Shown here piece after piece: positions 19,349 through 27,709 of a stretch of 64,000 nt of DNA. The DNA comes from Chitinophagales bacterium (GTDB taxonomy: Bacteria; Bacteroidota; Bacteroidia; Chitinophagales; UBA10324). The first letter of the stretch is position 1. Every line of letters starts with the position of its first letter. The stretch covers positions 1 to 64,000 of the forward strand of contig JANWXQ010000094.1 of the NCBI GenBank assembly GCA_025057275.1. Direction: 5' to 3'. The notes under the pieces are model-generated. The model worked only from the letters and a program-made list of their open reading frames with translations, had not been told where the DNA came from and did not search any database. A program made the position numbers and the translations under genes.

Positions 19349-19420
19349 GCCGCTTGCCTTCGGCTGCAGCAGTGGTGATAAAATTCAACGCCGAGGGCTG
19401 CAGTTCTTCCCCCGCTGGTT

Positions 19421-19428
19421 TAGCTTTG
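19421..19428 (+). promoter_or_regulatory. -7 promoter element immediately before carA
   Basis: TAGCTTTG is an exact TAnnTTTG match only two bases ahead of the ATG at 19431. If used, transcription would begin at or just inside the annotated start, favouring the GTG at 19434 or a leaderless start. Confidence 0.4.
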
Positions 19429-19430
19429 TG

Positions 19431-20597
19431 ATGGTGGCTGCATCCGCAAAAACTCCTGCTGTTTTGTTGCTGGACGATGGCACCGTTTATCACGGCACAG
19501 CCTGCGGAGCCATAGGCACCACAGCCGGTGAAATTTGCTTCAATACCGGAATGACCGGTTATCAGGAGCTTTTTACCGATCCCTCCTATTTCGGTCAGTT
19601 ATTGGTGACCACACACGTTCACATTGGCAACTACGGCATTCGGGAGGGACAGCATGATGAAAGCCAGTCGGATGCCATTCAAATAGCCGGATTGGTCTGC
19701 CGGTCGTTCAGTGGTTTTGCTTCGCGCTCACAAGCCACCGGCACGTTGGAACGCTTCTTTGTCCGGCAAAACAAGGTAGGAATTGAAGGGGTGGATACAC
19801 GTGCAGTGGTACGGCACATCCGCAGCCGTGGTGCCATGAATGCCATCATCAGCAGCGAAACCACTGACCTGGCGGTTTTGCGACGAAAACTGGCTGAAGT
19901 GCCTCCTATGGCCGGACTGGAATTATCCAGCCTGGTCAGCACACCACAGTGCTATGAACAGGGCGATCCGGCATCTCCTTTCCGCATTGCTGCTCTGGAC
20001 CTGGGCATCAAACGGCACATTTTGGACCAACTGGTTCAGCGGGGCTGTTATGTTCGGGTGTTTCCAGCCCGCACTTCGCTGCAGGAAATGAAAGCCTGGC
20101 AACCACATGGTTTTTTCATTTCCAACGGTCCGGGAGATCCCGCTGCCATGGATTATGCTATTCAAACCGTTGCGCAGATTCTGGATGAAAAGCTGCCGTT
20201 ATTCGGCATTTGTCTGGGTCATCAGCTGCTGGCTCTGGCCTCTGGCGTGCCCACTTTCAAAATGCATCATGGCCACCGCGGGCTGAATCATCCGGTGCGC
20301 AATACGTTAACCGGCCGATGTGAAATCACTTCTCAGAATCACGGCTTTGCCGTGGATGCCGACGAGCTGCGGCGGCGAAACGACATGGTGGTTTCCCACA
20401 TCAACCTTAACGATCTCAGTGTTGAAGGCATGTGTCTGCTGCACCGTCCGGCATTCTCCGTTCAATATCATCCGGAATCCGCTCCCGGCCCGCACGACAG
20501 CCGCTACCTGTTCGACCAGTTCCTTAGCTTGTTGCGTGGCGAACCGATGGAATGGGCACGCCGCGAACGCACCGTCGCCGTCAGTGCCGGATCGTGA
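19431..20597 (+). CDS. carA: Carbamoyl-phosphate synthase small (glutaminase) subunit
   Basis: Provides ammonia from glutamine to the CarB subunit for carbamoyl phosphate, used in arginine and pyrimidine synthesis. The 388-residue protein has the CarA N-terminal domain (LLLDDGTVYHGTACG, FNTGMTGYQELFTDPSY, VDTRAVVRHIRSRG) and a class I glutaminase domain with the nucleophile cysteine in LFGICLGHQLLALASG and the histidine-glutamate pair in QYHPESAPGPHDS. Three candidate starts lie together (GTG 19428, ATG 19431, GTG 19434); a promoter element covering 19421-19428 makes the first unlikely. carB is not nearby in the window. The stop lies 27 bases from the convergent ispE. Confidence 0.97.
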   Translation: MVAASAKTPAVLLLDDGTVYHGTACGAIGTTAGEICFNTGMTGYQELFTDPSYFGQLLVTTHVHIGNYGIREGQHDESQSDAIQIAGLVCRSFSGFASRSQATGTLERFFVRQNKVGIEGVDTRAVVRHIRSRGAMNAIISSETTDLAVLRRKLAEVPPMAGLELSSLVSTPQCYEQGDPASPFRIAALDLGIKRHILDQLVQRGCYVRVFPARTSLQEMKAWQPHGFFISNGPGDPAAMDYAIQTVAQILDEKLPLFGICLGHQLLALASGVPTFKMHHGHRGLNHPVRNTLTGRCEITSQNHGFAVDADELRRRNDMVVSHINLNDLSVEGMCLLHRPAFSVQYHPESAPGPHDSRYLFDQFLSLLRGEPMEWARRERTVAVSAGS

Positions 20598-20624
20598 TTG
20601 GTGCCTCCAGTTCAATGGCTTGGT

Positions 20625-21530
20625 TCAGGGAACAGGCCCAAGACTGCCCGTCCACCAGCGATGAACAAAAGGCAGCGCAGGCAACGATTCAGGCCGGTGC
20701 TCAAAAAGACCATACACAGCCGAGCCGCTTCCGCTCAGCGAAGCGTAGACTGCTCCCGATTCATAGAGCGCCTGCTTTAGCGTGGACAGATGCGGAAATC
20801 GGGTAAAAACCACCGATTCAAAATCGTTGTAAAGGTGATGCCTCCATTCGCTTACCTGAAGCCGGATCAGTTCACTCAGCTTAGCTTCAGGATGGGTTGC
20901 CGCAGACTGCTGATCCCAAGCGGCATACGCCCAGGCGGTGGACACCTGAACATCCGGAACTGCGATGGTTAAAACGTATGCAGACAGGTCAAGAGCAAGG
21001 GGTTCCAGCACTTCACCTCTACCTGTAGCCAGCACAGGCCGGCCTTTAAGAAAGAACGGACAATCGCTGCCTAACTGCTCGGCCCAATGAACCATCAATT
21101 CATCAGAAACACCATCAGGAAAGAGCGCCTGCAAAACCCGAAGTGTGGCAACGGCATCGGAAGAACCTCCTCCCAGTCCGGCACCGAGGGGAAGATTTTT
21201 TAATAGAAAAAGATGAACCGGCCGGCATCCGGTATGCTGCTGAAACAGGCGCCAGGCTTTGACACATAAATTCTCTTCCGGAGGGCCACAGGGTTGTCCG
21301 TAGCTGCGAAAAGCAAATGCATCGGCTGTTACAGCTTCCACGGCATCAAACCAGGGCACCGGATAAAGCACGGTTTCCACGGCATGATAGCCGTCGGCGC
21401 GCAGCGCACCCACCCGAAGCCCCAGATTGATTTTAGCCGGTGCAAAAGCCAGCACGGCAGCTAATGTGCTAAAAAGCCATGAGCCGGAGAACAACAACCG
21501 ATTTGCAGGTAGCTTCGTAATTTTACCCAT
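20625..21530 (-). CDS. ispE: 4-diphosphocytidyl-2-C-methyl-D-erythritol kinase
   Basis: GHMP-family kinase of the MEP isoprenoid pathway, phosphorylating CDP-methylerythritol. Motifs: FAPAKINLGLRV (substrate side), the phosphate-binding loop LPLGAGLGGGSSDAVATL, and GSGSAVYGLF near the C-terminus. From the ATG at 21530 it has 301 residues, with about 25 residues before the conserved start that are unlike the family; an internal GTG at 21455 would give a 276-residue protein beginning VLAFAPAKINLG, closer to the usual form. The true start is therefore uncertain. ispG of the same pathway is at 40780-42723. The gene is divergent from the porV-like gene, 35 bases apart. Confidence 0.93.
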   Translation of the reverse strand: MGKITKLPANRLLFSGSWLFSTLAAVLAFAPAKINLGLRVGALRADGYHAVETVLYPVPWFDAVEAVTADAFAFRSYGQPCGPPEENLCVKAWRLFQQHTGCRPVHLFLLKNLPLGAGLGGGSSDAVATLRVLQALFPDGVSDELMVHWAEQLGSDCPFFLKGRPVLATGRGEVLEPLALDLSAYVLTIAVPDVQVSTAWAYAAWDQQSAATHPEAKLSELIRLQVSEWRHHLYNDFESVVFTRFPHLSTLKQALYESGAVYASLSGSGSAVYGLFEHRPESLPALPFVHRWWTGSLGPVP

Positions 21531-21565
21531 AACAATACGCTGACTGCAAAGGCGTTGTGCCTGTG

Positions 21566-22663
21566 ATGAATCGCTTAGCCCTTTTACTTGCTGCTGGTAT
21601 GCTGGGATTCGTTCCGAAAGGGTATGGCCAATTTTACAAATACAGCAACGAATTCCTCGCCATAGGCGTAGGGGCCCGCGGTTTGGCGCTGGGAGGTGCC
21701 GTCACCAGCTCAAGCCACGACGTAACGGCTGCTTACTGGAATCCTGCGGGGCTTCCGTCCGGTCCTCCTAATCTGGACATTGGTCTGATGCATGCAGAAT
21801 ATTTTGCCGGCATTGCCAAATACGACTACGGTGCCGTTGCCTTGCCCATGCAGGAAGGGCTGCTGAACCGAAAGCTGGCTTTCTCGCTGATCCGCTTTGG
21901 CGTTGACGACATTCCCAACACCTTGTTCCTGATTGAGCCGGACGGCAGCATCAACTACGACAACATTTCCAATTTCTCTGTTGCCGATTATGCGGCCCTG
22001 ATCAGCTACGGACAGGAAACCGGCGTGGAAGGCCTTCAGGTAGGTGGAAGCTTGAAAATCATCCACCGCATTGCGGGAAGTTTTGCCTCCAGTTGGGGCC
22101 TGGGTGCAGACCTGGGCGTGCAATACCTCAAAAACGGCTGGCAATTTGGGGCTATCGGTCGCGACATTACCACCACGTTCAACGCCTGGTCGTACCACTT
22201 CACCAGTGAAGAACAAATGGTGCTGGCTACGACCAACAACCTGATTCCTGAAAATTCGATAGAGCTGACAGCGCCCCGGTTGGTAGCTGGAGCGTCGCGG
22301 GTCTTCACCTTCGGCCAGCAACAGACCTTCACGGTGATGCCGGCCTTGGATCTGGATGTTACGTTTGACGGGCGACGCAATACGCTGATACGCACAGGCC
22401 TCATCAGTATGGATCCCCGCCTTGGCGTAGAAGGCGGCTACAAGAAAACAATTTACCTGCGTGCCGGATTAAACAATTTTCAGCGCATCACGCAGCTGGA
22501 CGGCAGCACCGACCTGACGGTTCAACCTTCGGCAGGCGTCGGACTCAGCATCAAAAGTGTCATCATTGACTATGCCCTGACCAACCTGGGCGACTTGTCC
22601 GGCTCCCTGTACTCGCACGTGTTCTCGCTTCGTCTGTCGCTGGGCGCTGCCAAAAAGTCTTAG
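21566..22663 (+). CDS. porV: PorV/PorQ-family outer membrane protein, T9SS-associated
   Basis: A 365-residue outer-membrane beta-barrel. The signal peptide MNRLALLLAAGMLGFVPKGYGQ starts at the ATG at 21566 (a GTG nine bases upstream is also in frame). The mature N-terminus has the PorV/PorQ pattern FLAIGVGARGLALGGAVTSS... AAYWNPAGL, and many short amphipathic strands follow. In well-studied T9SS, PorV (LptO) is the shuttle that carries cargo from the translocon to the PorU sortase, and PorQ is a paralogue. Here the stop is only two bases from the ATG of a PorU-type sortase gene, so the two are translated together and probably form a complex. Distinguishing PorV from PorQ needs a phylogeny; the neighbour favours PorV function. 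Confidence 0.8.
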   Translation: MNRLALLLAAGMLGFVPKGYGQFYKYSNEFLAIGVGARGLALGGAVTSSSHDVTAAYWNPAGLPSGPPNLDIGLMHAEYFAGIAKYDYGAVALPMQEGLLNRKLAFSLIRFGVDDIPNTLFLIEPDGSINYDNISNFSVADYAALISYGQETGVEGLQVGGSLKIIHRIAGSFASSWGLGADLGVQYLKNGWQFGAIGRDITTTFNAWSYHFTSEEQMVLATTNNLIPENSIELTAPRLVAGASRVFTFGQQQTFTVMPALDLDVTFDGRRNTLIRTGLISMDPRLGVEGGYKKTIYLRAGLNNFQRITQLDGSTDLTVQPSAGVGLSIKSVIIDYALTNLGDLSGSLYSHVFSLRLSLGAAKKS

Positions 22664-22665
22664 GC

Positions 22666-25600
22666 ATGAAACACCTGCTACGCTTTGCCAGGGTATGGGT
22701 TTTTCTGTTACTGATTCCCTTGCAGCAGGCAAGCGCGCAGCTGTATGGCAACGAATGGATCAACTTCAGCCAGCAATATTTCAAGTTTCGCATCATCAAC
22801 GACGGCGTTTACCGGCTGACGGGCAGCACCATGCAGCAGTTCAACGTACCGATCAGCAGCATTTTCGGAAGCAATGTGCGCATCTATCACAAAGGGGTGG
22901 AAATTCCCGTTTACGTTTCCACCAACGGCCCTTTGGGCATAAACGATTACATTGAGTTTTATGCCAAACGAAACGATGGCTGGTGGGATTCCACCTTGTA
23001 TGCCGATCCGTTGTGGCAGGGCAACGACCGGCTCAGCATGTTTAACGACACCGGTTACTATTTTTTAACGTGGGCCGGCATTCCCTCCTCCAACCAGTTT
23101 GTTCAGGCTCCCAACACCATCGTCAATCCACCGGCTCCCGAGCCGTATTGCCTGTTTACTACTGCAACCGTTTATGGCAAAGAGAAAAGCAGCTTCAGTC
23201 AACTGGCACGCGGCCGATCCGCTTTGTATGGCTCGTTCGTTTTTGATTCCGACTTCAGCCCTACTGAAGGTTATTCCGATTATTTCACCAACAAGAACAC
23301 CAAAAACTACCCCTTAGCCACTCCGCAGCTTTACTACGAACCCGGTCTTACCGCCAGTCTGAGCATGCAGATCAACAGTCTGTGGGATGACCATCAGCTT
23401 ATTATATCCGTAAACAACAACCAAATCTGGTCGGCTTCTTTTGCTGCCTATTCCGTGCTGCGGCTCAACTTTGCGCCGGATGCTGCCTGGCTGACATCGC
23501 CCACCACGACGGTTACCATTTCCAATGCTCATTCGACCAGCGCCAACGATCTGGTCTCCGTTTCATGGATCGAGCTTACCTACCCGCGCTATTTGGATTT
23601 TGAGCAGGCTTCCGTGGCGCAGTTTGCTTTGCCTCCGTCGGGCAATGCCCGTTATCTGCGCATTACCCATTTTGATCGCAAGAATACGATTCCCGTTCTC
23701 TACGATTATGCCACGCTTCAAAGGCTGGAAGCTGTTGTGCAAAGCGATACCCTTTTGTTTCTGCTGCCTCCGGCCGCCGCTTCGGTGCGGCAGCTGTTGC
23801 TGGTAGCTCAGGATACCGTTGCCACCATCCGCAAAGTGGACAGCCTCTTTTCCGTGCACTTCGTGGACTATTCCCTTCCGCAAAATCAGGGCGACTTCAT
23901 CATCATCAGCCATCCGCTGATCATGAAAGACAGTTTGGGAAACAATCCGGTGGAGCAATACCGGTTGTGGAAGCAGCAGGAAGGGTATCAGGCCATTGTC
24001 GCCAACATCCTGGACCTCTACGATCAGTTTGCCTATGGAATCCGATTTCATCCTGCGGCAATCAACAAATTCGCGGAATATATCATTCATAAATGGCCTG
24101 ATGCCAAACGGTATCTCTTTCTGATTGGCAAGGGCATTGAATACGGAAATTTTAATGATAAGCCGTTCCTGCGCTCCTATTGCCTGGTTCCCACCTTTGG
24201 TTTTCCCGGTTCCGACCAGCTGCTCACTGCGTTAGGGAAATCGCAGAAGCCGCTGATCCCCGTAGGTCGCATTGCCTGTCTGACAGCTGAAGAGGTCTAT
24301 CCCTATCTGGAAAAGGCCAAGCAATACGTCAATGCGCAGAAAAGTCCCTTTCAGACTATTGCCGACAAGGGATGGATGAAAAACGTCATGCATCTGGTGG
24401 GCGGAGCTTCCAGTTCCGATCAGGCCTACTTCCTGAGTTTGCTCAACAAGTACCGCGATGTGGTGGAAGACACGCTTTATGGCGCACAGGTGTACACCTT
24501 TGCCAAAACGAGCACCCAGCCCATTCAGCAGGCTACTTCCGAATTTCTGGATTCGCTCATTACAGCCGGCACCTCGCTGATTACCTTTTTCGGCCATTCC
24601 TCTGCCAACAGCTTCGACTTCAATCTGGACAAACCGGAGAATTACCACAATGCCGGTAAGTATCCGCTCGTGCTGACCAACGGTTGCCTGATTGGCAACC
24701 TGTTCCAGCATTTTCACGGCATGGCCGACCAGTTCGTGCTCACCCCCCAGGCCGGTGCCATTGCCTTTCTGGGGCCTTCCATCTTTGCCATTGCCAGCAG
24801 CCTGGACCTGTACTCCACCCGCTTTTACCTCAACCTCTCGCGCAATCACTACAACCAGCCCTTTGGCGACATCATTCAGGCCACCATCAACGATGTGATT
24901 ACTACCTCCGGCAGCGACATGGATCGGGTGGTTGCCGAACAGATGCTCTTTTCAGGCGATCCCTCTCTGCAGTTTAACGTATATGAAAAACCCGACTATG
25001 TGCTGGAAACCCAGAATGTGCGCTTCCTGCCCCAGATGGTTACGGCCGGTACCGATTCTTTTTACCTGGAACTGATCGCCTACAACATCGGAAAAGCCAC
25101 CGACGACAGCATTTACGTGGACGTCGTCCGCACCCTGCCCGACCTTACCGAACAGGTGCTTCATCACCGGCGCATCAAAGCGCCGTACTTCCACGACACC
25201 ATCCGGCTGGTCGTTCGCAATGAAGGATTAAAATCTTATGGATTAAACAAATTCTATCTGAAACTGGATGCCGGTGAATACGGTTCCGCCAATGGTGATG
25301 TGGAGGAATTGAGCGAAATGAACAATGAACTGACCATAAATCTGTTCATTGATTCCGATGACATCCTTCCCGTGTACCCACCCCCCTATTCCATCATTTC
25401 CGAACCGAACATCACCCTGAAAGCGAGTACGATCAATCCGTTTGCGCCCGAACGGCAGTACGTCATTCAGCTGGATACGACCGACCTGTTTAATAGCCCC
25501 TTGCTGCAAACCTACAAGGTGAAGCAAAAAGGCGGTGTGATCAAGTGGGCTCCTTCCATGAATTGGATGGACAGCACCGTTTACTACTGGCGCACCAGCG

Positions 25601-27672
25601 TGGATTCTTCGTTCAGCAGCGACCCGGTCTGGCATCATACTTCTTTTGTGTTCATCAAAGGCTCGCCGCCCGGCTGGAATCAGTCGCATTATTATCAGCA
25701 CCTGAGCACGGTAACCAATCCGCTGGGCAACATCGTGCTGGGCAACGATCGCTTGTTCTCCTTTGTAAACGACATCAAATCCATCGGCATTTACACGGGC
25801 TTCACCTGGGGTTCATTCCCCGGCCCCCTGTCGTCCGACGATCCGGGCATCTACCTCAACGGCGTGCGCGTAGGCACCTGGACGTGCAGCAATGCCAACG
25901 TCATCATTGCCGTTATTGACAGTTCCACCGGCAGTTTCTGGATGAACCCGTACGGAGGCCTCTACGGCAGCATTCAGTGTAAGCTTACGCCGCGCATCAT
26001 GTTCAGCTACAACACCAGTCAGCCCATTAACGACAAGATGATCAGTTTTCTGCTGGACACCATCCCCGACGGAAACTACATCCTGTTCATGACGGTCAAC
26101 GATGCAAAAATTTACAACTGGGATAGCGTGCAAATAGATGCCTTTCATCAGTTGGGATTGACCCAGGTGGATGACATCAAGCAGCCGGCTCCCTATGCGT
26201 TCTTCCTGAAAAAGAACAGTTCGTCATATCCGATTTATGAAATCGCAGGAGATACGTTTACGGATATCATCGACACAACCTTCCAGATTGTAGGCAAATG
26301 GACGACCGGTTTTGTGGAATCTCCCCTGATCGGGCCTGCCCGCTATTGGACCCATGTTTTCTGGAAGGCCTGGCAAAGGGAACCCGGCAACGATGCATAC
26401 CGCTTTGAGGTATATGGCGTTAAAAACGACGGAAGCGAACACCTGCTGCTTCCCTCCCTTACGGTCAGCGACACAACTCTGCAATGGATTGATGCCAACG
26501 TCTATCCTTACCTCCGACTGCGTTTGCATTCCACCGATACCACCTTCCGCACTCCGGTGCAATTGGACTATTGGCGTGTGCACTATCAACCCGTTCCTGA
26601 AGCGGCCCTGAATCCTGCCCTGCACTTTTCCATGGCCGATTCAGTCAATCAGTTGCTGCCCCTGCAGTTTGCCTGTGCCGTGGAAAACCTGACTCCCTGG
26701 CCGATGGACAGCCTGCTGATGAAGTATGTCGTTACCGATGCCGTGAACGGTTCGCACGTTCATTACCGCCGGTATGCACCGCTGCAGGGCTTTGACACAT
26801 TGGTGGTTCGCTACACCTTCGCTACGGATTGCGCCTGCCTGGAAGGCCTGAACAGCCTTTTCATTGAAGCTAACCCCGACAACGATCAGCCCGAACAGAC
26901 GCATTTCAACAACATCGGCGTCCTGAACTTTTATGTCCGCGGCGACAACCTCAACCCCCTGCTGGACGTCACCTTCGACGGCATCCGAATTATGGATGGC
27001 GACCTGGTTTCGGCCAAACCCGAAATAGAAATCATGCTCAGGGATGAAAATCCGTATGTGCCGCTGAACGACACCTCCGCCTTTGACATCTACTTCATTT
27101 ACCCCGATGGTTCACGCCGCAACGTCGTCTTTGACCAGGTAACTTCCTTCTTCTTCCCGGCCGATAGCATGCAACTGAAAAAGAACAACACAGCCCGCGC
27201 CCTCCTGCGTCGCGAATTCACCCAGGACGGCACCTACCAGCTCGTGGTTCAGGGCTACGACCGTGCCGGCAATGCCAGCGGCAACTATGCTTACCGCATC
27301 CGTTTCCGCGTGATCAATAAGCCTATGATCTCCAATGTGCTGAACTATCCCAATCCGTTTTCTACCTCTACGCGCTTTGTGTTTACCCTCACCGGATCGC
27401 AGACGCCCGAACAGATGAAAATCACGGTCTTTACTGTCAGCGGCAAAGTCGTTCGCGAAATTTTCCTCAGCGAACTGGGTAACCTGCGCATCGGAAACAA
27501 CATCACTGATTTCAATTGGGACGGAACCGATCAGTTCGGCGATCGTCTTGCTCCCGGAGTGTATTTCTACAAAGTGGAAGCCCGCCTCAACGGCCGGCCC
27601 ATGGATCATTACGATAACGGCACCGACCAATACTTCCGCAACGGCATCGGCAAAATGTATCTGATGCGCTGA
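22666..27672 (+). CDS. porU2: Long T9SS sortase-like C25 peptidase (PorU2 type)
   Basis: A 1668-residue exported cysteine peptidase, predicted to remove the C-terminal sorting domain from T9SS cargo and attach it to the cell surface. Signal peptide MKHLLRFARVWVFLLLIPLQQASAQ; an N-terminal beta region with YGNEWINFSQQYFKFRIINDGVYRLT (PorU-like); a gingipain-type C25 domain at about 420-790 with the catalytic pair H644 (ITFFGHSSANS) and C674 (LTNGCLIGN), 30 residues apart; a very long beta-rich region with repeated Ig-like segments (about 800-1550); and a FlgD-Ig-like C-terminus (NYPNPFS... FNWDGTDQFGDRLAPGVYFYKVE). Ordinary PorU is about 1100-1300 residues, so this is the long form. It has no obvious sorting domain of its own. 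Translation is coupled to the PorV-like gene. Confidence 0.87.
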   Translation: MKHLLRFARVWVFLLLIPLQQASAQLYGNEWINFSQQYFKFRIINDGVYRLTGSTMQQFNVPISSIFGSNVRIYHKGVEIPVYVSTNGPLGINDYIEFYAKRNDGWWDSTLYADPLWQGNDRLSMFNDTGYYFLTWAGIPSSNQFVQAPNTIVNPPAPEPYCLFTTATVYGKEKSSFSQLARGRSALYGSFVFDSDFSPTEGYSDYFTNKNTKNYPLATPQLYYEPGLTASLSMQINSLWDDHQLIISVNNNQIWSASFAAYSVLRLNFAPDAAWLTSPTTTVTISNAHSTSANDLVSVSWIELTYPRYLDFEQASVAQFALPPSGNARYLRITHFDRKNTIPVLYDYATLQRLEAVVQSDTLLFLLPPAAASVRQLLLVAQDTVATIRKVDSLFSVHFVDYSLPQNQGDFIIISHPLIMKDSLGNNPVEQYRLWKQQEGYQAIVANILDLYDQFAYGIRFHPAAINKFAEYIIHKWPDAKRYLFLIGKGIEYGNFNDKPFLRSYCLVPTFGFPGSDQLLTALGKSQKPLIPVGRIACLTAEEVYPYLEKAKQYVNAQKSPFQTIADKGWMKNVMHLVGGASSSDQAYFLSLLNKYRDVVEDTLYGAQVYTFAKTSTQPIQQATSEFLDSLITAGTSLITFFGHSSANSFDFNLDKPENYHNAGKYPLVLTNGCLIGNLFQHFHGMADQFVLTPQAGAIAFLGPSIFAIASSLDLYSTRFYLNLSRNHYNQPFGDIIQATINDVITTSGSDMDRVVAEQMLFSGDPSLQFNVYEKPDYVLETQNVRFLPQMVTAGTDSFYLELIAYNIGKATDDSIYVDVVRTLPDLTEQVLHHRRIKAPYFHDTIRLVVRNEGLKSYGLNKFYLKLDAGEYGSANGDVEELSEMNNELTINLFIDSDDILPVYPPPYSIISEPNITLKASTINPFAPERQYVIQLDTTDLFNSPLLQTYKVKQKGGVIKWAPSMNWMDSTVYYWRTSVDSSFSSDPVWHHTSFVFIKGSPPGWNQSHYYQHLSTVTNPLGNIVLGNDRLFSFVNDIKSIGIYTGFTWGSFPGPLSSDDPGIYLNGVRVGTWTCSNANVIIAVIDSSTGSFWMNPYGGLYGSIQCKLTPRIMFSYNTSQPINDKMISFLLDTIPDGNYILFMTVNDAKIYNWDSVQIDAFHQLGLTQVDDIKQPAPYAFFLKKNSSSYPIYEIAGDTFTDIIDTTFQIVGKWTTGFVESPLIGPARYWTHVFWKAWQREPGNDAYRFEVYGVKNDGSEHLLLPSLTVSDTTLQWIDANVYPYLRLRLHSTDTTFRTPVQLDYWRVHYQPVPEAALNPALHFSMADSVNQLLPLQFACAVENLTPWPMDSLLMKYVVTDAVNGSHVHYRRYAPLQGFDTLVVRYTFATDCACLEGLNSLFIEANPDNDQPEQTHFNNIGVLNFYVRGDNLNPLLDVTFDGIRIMDGDLVSAKPEIEIMLRDENPYVPLNDTSAFDIYFIYPDGSRRNVVFDQVTSFFFPADSMQLKKNNTARALLRREFTQDGTYQLVVQGYDRAGNASGNYAYRIRFRVINKPMISNVLNYPNPFSTSTRFVFTLTGSQTPEQMKITVFTVSGKVVREIFLSELGNLRIGNNITDFNWDGTDQFGDRLAPGVYFYKVEARLNGRPMDHYDNGTDQYFRNGIGKMYLMR

Positions 27673-27709
27673 CCGTCGTTTGACGGCTGCATCGGAACTT
27701 TGCTCCTTC

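Noticed and set aside
19321-19427. SAM riboswitch between metK and carA
   Set aside because: The 107-base spacer holds two divergent promoters and leaves leaders of about 20 bases or less, too short for a SAM aptamer.
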